From the NCBI GenBank assembly GCA_900770725.1, contig CAAGLL010000065.1, positions 1 through 7,674 of the forward strand: DNA of 7,674 bases, in the 5' to 3' direction. A model generated the notes under the pieces. It saw only the letters and a list, made by a program, of their open reading frames with translations, made no database searches and was not told where the DNA came from. Shown in pieces: positions 5,009-7,674 of this stretch (positions are counted from its first letter, which is position 1; the number at the start of each line of letters is the position of its first letter). The position numbers and the translations under genes are program-made. The DNA comes from an uncultured Succinivibrio sp. Its GTDB lineage: Bacteria > Pseudomonadota > Gammaproteobacteria > Enterobacterales > Succinivibrionaceae.

Positions 5009-5842
5009 ATGGGGCTAGTCCTAGATTTCGCCACAACCACCGCCATACTCTTCATCGTGACCTCCGGCCTCATGATGATCTTCGGCGTCATGCAGATAGT
5101 CAACTTCGCCCACGGGGCGATCCTGGCCATCGGCGGCTATGTGGCATTCGTCATCACCAGGGTTGGGATCCCCAGCCTTTACGGGTGCTTCTTCGCGTTC
5201 ATCGCAGGATTCCTGGTCGGGGCGCTCATAGAGCGCTTCGTCGTGCGCCCGCTCTACCGCAGGCCGCTTGACGCCATCCTGGCCACCTGGGGCCTGGGCA
5301 TCGTGATCATCCAGGTGATCGTCATGATCTTCGAGCGCGGCGTCCAGCTCGTCGAGTCGCCGCTCCAGGGCACCTGGAACATCTTCGGCACTGAGTACTC
5401 GAGCTACAGGATCATCATGATCCCGGTCGCGCTGTGCATCGGCGGCGTCATCATCGCCCTGCTCAACGGCACGAGGTTCGGCATCAAGACCAGGGCGGTG
5501 ATCATGAACGAGAACCTGGCCGAGAGCCTGGGCATCAACTCGGGCATGATCCGCTTCATCTCATTCAGCATCGGCGCCGGCCTCGGCACCATGGCAGGGT
5601 TCTTCATAACCCCGCTTTCAAGCGTCGACCCCTACATGGGCGTGGCGTGGCTCACCAACGCCTTCATGCTCGTGATGGTATCCGGCCATTCGTTCCTCGC
5701 CCTCGCGGGCGCATGCCTCGTGTTCGGCTCCATCCAAGTGCTCGTCAGCATTTACGTAAACCCTGTGCTGGGCGGCATGGCCATCTCGGTCTTGGCTGCC
5801 GCAACGCTGCGCATCAGACCCAAGGGGTTCAGCCATGACTAA
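5009..5842 (+). CDS. livH: LivH/UrtB-type ABC transporter permease
   Basis: Inner-membrane permease of the branched-chain amino acid/urea/amide uptake class, 277 residues with about eight hydrophobic segments. Family signposts are QIVNFAHGAILAIGGY (29-44), RRPLDAILATWGLG (84-97) and the cytoplasmic coupling stretch TRFGIKTRAVIMNENLAESLGIN (155-177), where the ATPase would dock. Near the C-terminus, AFMLVMVSGHSFLALAGACLVFG replaces the more usual glycine-rich GG-x-GS-x-x-GA loop, a mild departure. The length is close to the family's usual 285-300. GAGGGA is 6 nt before the ATG. The gene lies 62 nt after the second binding protein and its last 8 bases overlap the start of the next gene (ATGACTAA), implying translational coupling. 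The substrate follows from the binding proteins: amide/urea-like rather than leucine. Confidence 0.9.
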   Translation: MGLVLDFATTTAILFIVTSGLMMIFGVMQIVNFAHGAILAIGGYVAFVITRVGIPSLYGCFFAFIAGFLVGALIERFVVRPLYRRPLDAILATWGLGIVIIQVIVMIFERGVQLVESPLQGTWNIFGTEYSSYRIIMIPVALCIGGVIIALLNGTRFGIKTRAVIMNENLAESLGINSGMIRFISFSIGAGLGTMAGFFITPLSSVDPYMGVAWLTNAFMLVMVSGHSFLALAGACLVFGSIQVLVSIYVNPVLGGMAISVLAAATLRIRPKGFSHD

Positions 5843-7598
5843 ATCAAGAATTTCAGCCCAGATCCCGATGCTGCTGTGCCTGATCCTGGTGGTGGCAGGG
5901 CCTTTTGCCTTCGACACCTACATGGTCAACACGCTCATCAAGGCGTTCTTCTTCGCCGTCGCCGCGATCACGGTCGACCTGCTATGGGGCTACACCGGCT
6001 ACCTGACCTTCGGCCAGTCGGCATTCTTCGGCGCCGGCGCATACTGCGCAGGCCTCGTCTTCACGCACCTGGGCTTTTCAAGCGAATACGCCCTGCTCGC
6101 AGGCGCGCTGTCGGTGGTCATTCCAGGCCTGCTGGCGCTGTTCGTAGGCTGGCTGTCCTTCTACCACGGCGCCGCGCCGTTCTTCTCGTGCGTCATCTCG
6201 CTCGTGGTTCCGATCGTGGTCTACCAGCTGGTGCTCTCAGGCGGCAATTTCACCGGCTCAAGCTCGGGGCTCACCGGCTTTGAGACCTTCGACTTCGAGA
6301 TCGAGAGCTGGTACTGGATCGCAGGGGCGATCATGCTCGTCGCGGCGATCGCCGCCGACATCTTCGTCAAGAGCGACGCCGGCAAGATCCTAGTGGCCAT
6401 CAGGGACAACGAACAGCGCTGCGAGTACCTGGGCCTTAACACCTACGTCATCAAGACCCTGCTGCTGGGCGTATGCGGCGCGCTGGCCGGCTTCGCCGGC
6501 TTCAGCTACGGCGCCTTCAGCGGCGTGGTCGCCCCGGAGCTGACCGGATTCTCCTTCGGCACCGAGATGATCATCTGGGTCGCCTTGAGCGGCAGGGGCA
6601 CGCTGTGGGGGCCGGTCATCGGCACCGTCCTCATCACCGTGATCTCCTCCTACCTGAGCAACAGCATCCCGTTCGTCTGGCAGCTCATCCTGGGCATCGG
6701 CTTCGTCTCGGTCATCGTCTTCCTGCCCAAGGGCCTGCTGCCTTACGTCATAAGGCCGCTTGCCCGCAGGAGCTCGCTCGACGCCCCGGTCAAGCTTGAA
6801 GAGGCGAAGATCCAGGACAACCGCGTGTCGGGCCACGCCATAGTCATGGACCATGTCACCAAGAGCTACGGCTCGCTCGACGTGCTCAAGAACATCACCC
6901 TGACCGGCGACCCCGGCGACCTCATCGGCATCATCGGCCCCAACGGCGCGGGCAAGACCACCCTCATGCGCTGCATGGGCGATGGCGAGCACCGCACCGG
7001 CGGCTCGGTCGAGATCTGCGGCAAGGATCTTGGCAAGAAGCATCCTGAGGAGGTCGTGAGGCTCGGGCTTGGGCGCAAGTTCCAGAACGCCAACATCTTC
7101 CAGACACTCACCGTGTCCGAATGCCTGAGGATCGCCAGGACGATCCGCGAGCGCCCGTCGCTCGTGCGCACTTCAAAAGTCCTGGCCCTGCCTGCGTACG
7201 TCCTCGACGTCATGAAGGTCACCGGCATCGACAAGAAGCTCGGGACCGCGGCCAGGGATCTGTCGCACGGCGAGCAGCAGGCCCTGGAGCTTTCGATGGT
7301 GCTGGCGCTCGAGCCCAAGGTCGTCCTCCTGGACGAGCCGACCGCCGGGCTCACGCTCTCGGAGAGGCGCAGCATAGGCGCGATCTTCAGCGCGCTGGCC
7401 CACAAGTACAAGTTCTGCTGCCTGCTCGTCGAGCATGATCTCGAGTTCGTCAAGGAGATCGCCACCAAGATCGTGGTCCTCTACCACGGGACGATCCTCA
7501 TGCAGGGCGATGTGGACGAAGTGGTCAACTCCAAGCTAGTCCAGGACATTTACACCGGCACCAAGTCCAGCGCCAGGAACAGCGAGGCGGAAAAATGA
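5835..7598 (+). CDS. livM-livG: LivM/UrtC-type permease fused to LivG/UrtD-type ATPase
   Basis: Single 587-residue protein carrying the second permease subunit and the first ATPase of the transporter. Residues 1 to about 305 are the LivM part: about eight membrane segments, GYTGYLTFGQSAFFGAGAY (52-70), AIRDNEQRCEYLGLN (188-202, coupling loop) and SGRGTLWGPVIG (252-263). A charged linker (about 306-333) leads into a complete ATPase domain (about 334-575). This domain has Walker A GPNGAGKTT (368-376), Q-loop Q417 in LGRKFQNANIFQ, signature LSHGEQQ (476-482), Walker B VVLLDEP with E501, and switch H534 in LVEHD. The LSHG form of the signature is that of UrtD proteins and their relatives, against LSGGQ in most ABC proteins. 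There is no frameshift or stop at the junction, so the fusion is genuine. The stop overlaps the next start by 4 nt (ATGA). Confidence 0.92.
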   Translation: MTKSRISAQIPMLLCLILVVAGPFAFDTYMVNTLIKAFFFAVAAITVDLLWGYTGYLTFGQSAFFGAGAYCAGLVFTHLGFSSEYALLAGALSVVIPGLLALFVGWLSFYHGAAPFFSCVISLVVPIVVYQLVLSGGNFTGSSSGLTGFETFDFEIESWYWIAGAIMLVAAIAADIFVKSDAGKILVAIRDNEQRCEYLGLNTYVIKTLLLGVCGALAGFAGFSYGAFSGVVAPELTGFSFGTEMIIWVALSGRGTLWGPVIGTVLITVISSYLSNSIPFVWQLILGIGFVSVIVFLPKGLLPYVIRPLARRSSLDAPVKLEEAKIQDNRVSGHAIVMDHVTKSYGSLDVLKNITLTGDPGDLIGIIGPNGAGKTTLMRCMGDGEHRTGGSVEICGKDLGKKHPEEVVRLGLGRKFQNANIFQTLTVSECLRIARTIRERPSLVRTSKVLALPAYVLDVMKVTGIDKKLGTAARDLSHGEQQALELSMVLALEPKVVLLDEPTAGLTLSERRSIGAIFSALAHKYKFCCLLVEHDLEFVKEIATKIVVLYHGTILMQGDVDEVVNSKLVQDIYTGTKSSARNSEAEK

Positions 7599-7674
7599 AA
7601 GCTACTGCGCTTGAAGTTGAGAACATGACCTGCGGTTATGGCAACGCCATGATCCTGCGCGACCTCTCCATGAA
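7595..7674 (+). CDS. livF: LivF/UrtE-type ABC ATPase, N-terminal fragment cut by the window edge
   Basis: Only 26 complete codons are visible: MKATALEVENMTCGYGNAMI and then LRDLSM. The pattern LEVENMTCGYG...ILRDLS is the usual opening of an ABC ATPase (first strand, then the aromatic A-loop Y15 before Walker A). GAGG at 7584-7587 lies 7 nt upstream, and the ATG overlaps the preceding stop as ATGA. Its position after the LivM-LivG fusion makes it the second ATPase of the transporter, completing the binding protein-H-M-G-F set. Walker A and the rest lie beyond the window. Confidence 0.8.
   Translation, partial: MKATALEVENMTCGYGNAMILRDLSM

Noticed and set aside
2560..7674. Plain naming as the urea transporter urtABCDE or the leucine transporter livJHMGF
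   Set aside because: Receptor motifs are nearer AmiC/UrtA/FmdD than LivJ, but there is no urease gene here and the receptor is doubled, so neither name is proven for the substrate.
1..7674. Mobile element, CRISPR array, tRNA or rRNA
   Set aside because: No transposase or integrase, no terminal inverted repeats with target duplications, no regularly spaced repeats and no tRNA-like cloverleaf were seen.

Overview
The window reads as a short chromosomal stretch from a proteobacterium, with GC-rich coding sequence (roughly 60% or slightly above) and one AT-rich intergenic region of about 0.5 kb. The DsbD-type thiol reductase, the ATTTAA-poor but strongly Shine-Dalgarno-led genes and a perfect FNR box fit a facultative or anaerobic Proteobacterium. 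A host-associated betaproteobacterium (for example Sutterellaceae) is my best guess, but this is impression rather than proof. All genes found lie on the + strand.

Region 1 (1-1146) is the 3' part of a dsbD gene. The membrane domain, with its two redox cysteines, and the C-terminal thioredoxin domain (WCENC) are present. The N-terminal periplasmic domain would lie upstream of the window.

Region 2 (1147-1662) has no credible gene. It is about 38% G+C (hand count over 1201-1620) and rich in dyads. It holds a perfect FNR consensus site, TTGAT-N4-ATCAA, at 1492-1505, with a -10-like TAAAAG placed exactly where a class II FNR promoter would have it. Transcription from there would begin near 1540 and read rightward into the operon.

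Region 3 (1663 to the right edge) is one tightly packed operon: a cytoplasmic nitrilase-superfamily amidohydrolase; two tandem periplasmic binding proteins of the AmiC/UrtA/FmdD (amide/urea) type, about 75% identical and alignable without a gap; a LivH/UrtB-type permease; a natural fusion of a LivM/UrtC-type permease to a LivG/UrtD-type ATPase; and the first codons of a LivF/UrtE-type ATPase that runs off the window. Gaps are 21, 83 and 62 nt, then overlaps of 8 and 4 nt. Each binding-protein gene is followed at once by a GC-rich hairpin without a T-tract, which would suit making more binding protein than membrane components.

Taken together, the operon looks like an oxygen-responsive uptake-and-hydrolysis module. 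A small amide, carbamoyl or urea-like compound (or a related acyl-N compound) would be captured by two binding-protein variants, imported by one ABC transporter and cleaved in the cytoplasm by the Glu-Lys-Cys hydrolase, releasing ammonia and a carboxylate. The substrate cannot be read from the sequence. The combination of FNR control, a duplicated receptor and an amidase-like enzyme is the part of this window most worth following up.
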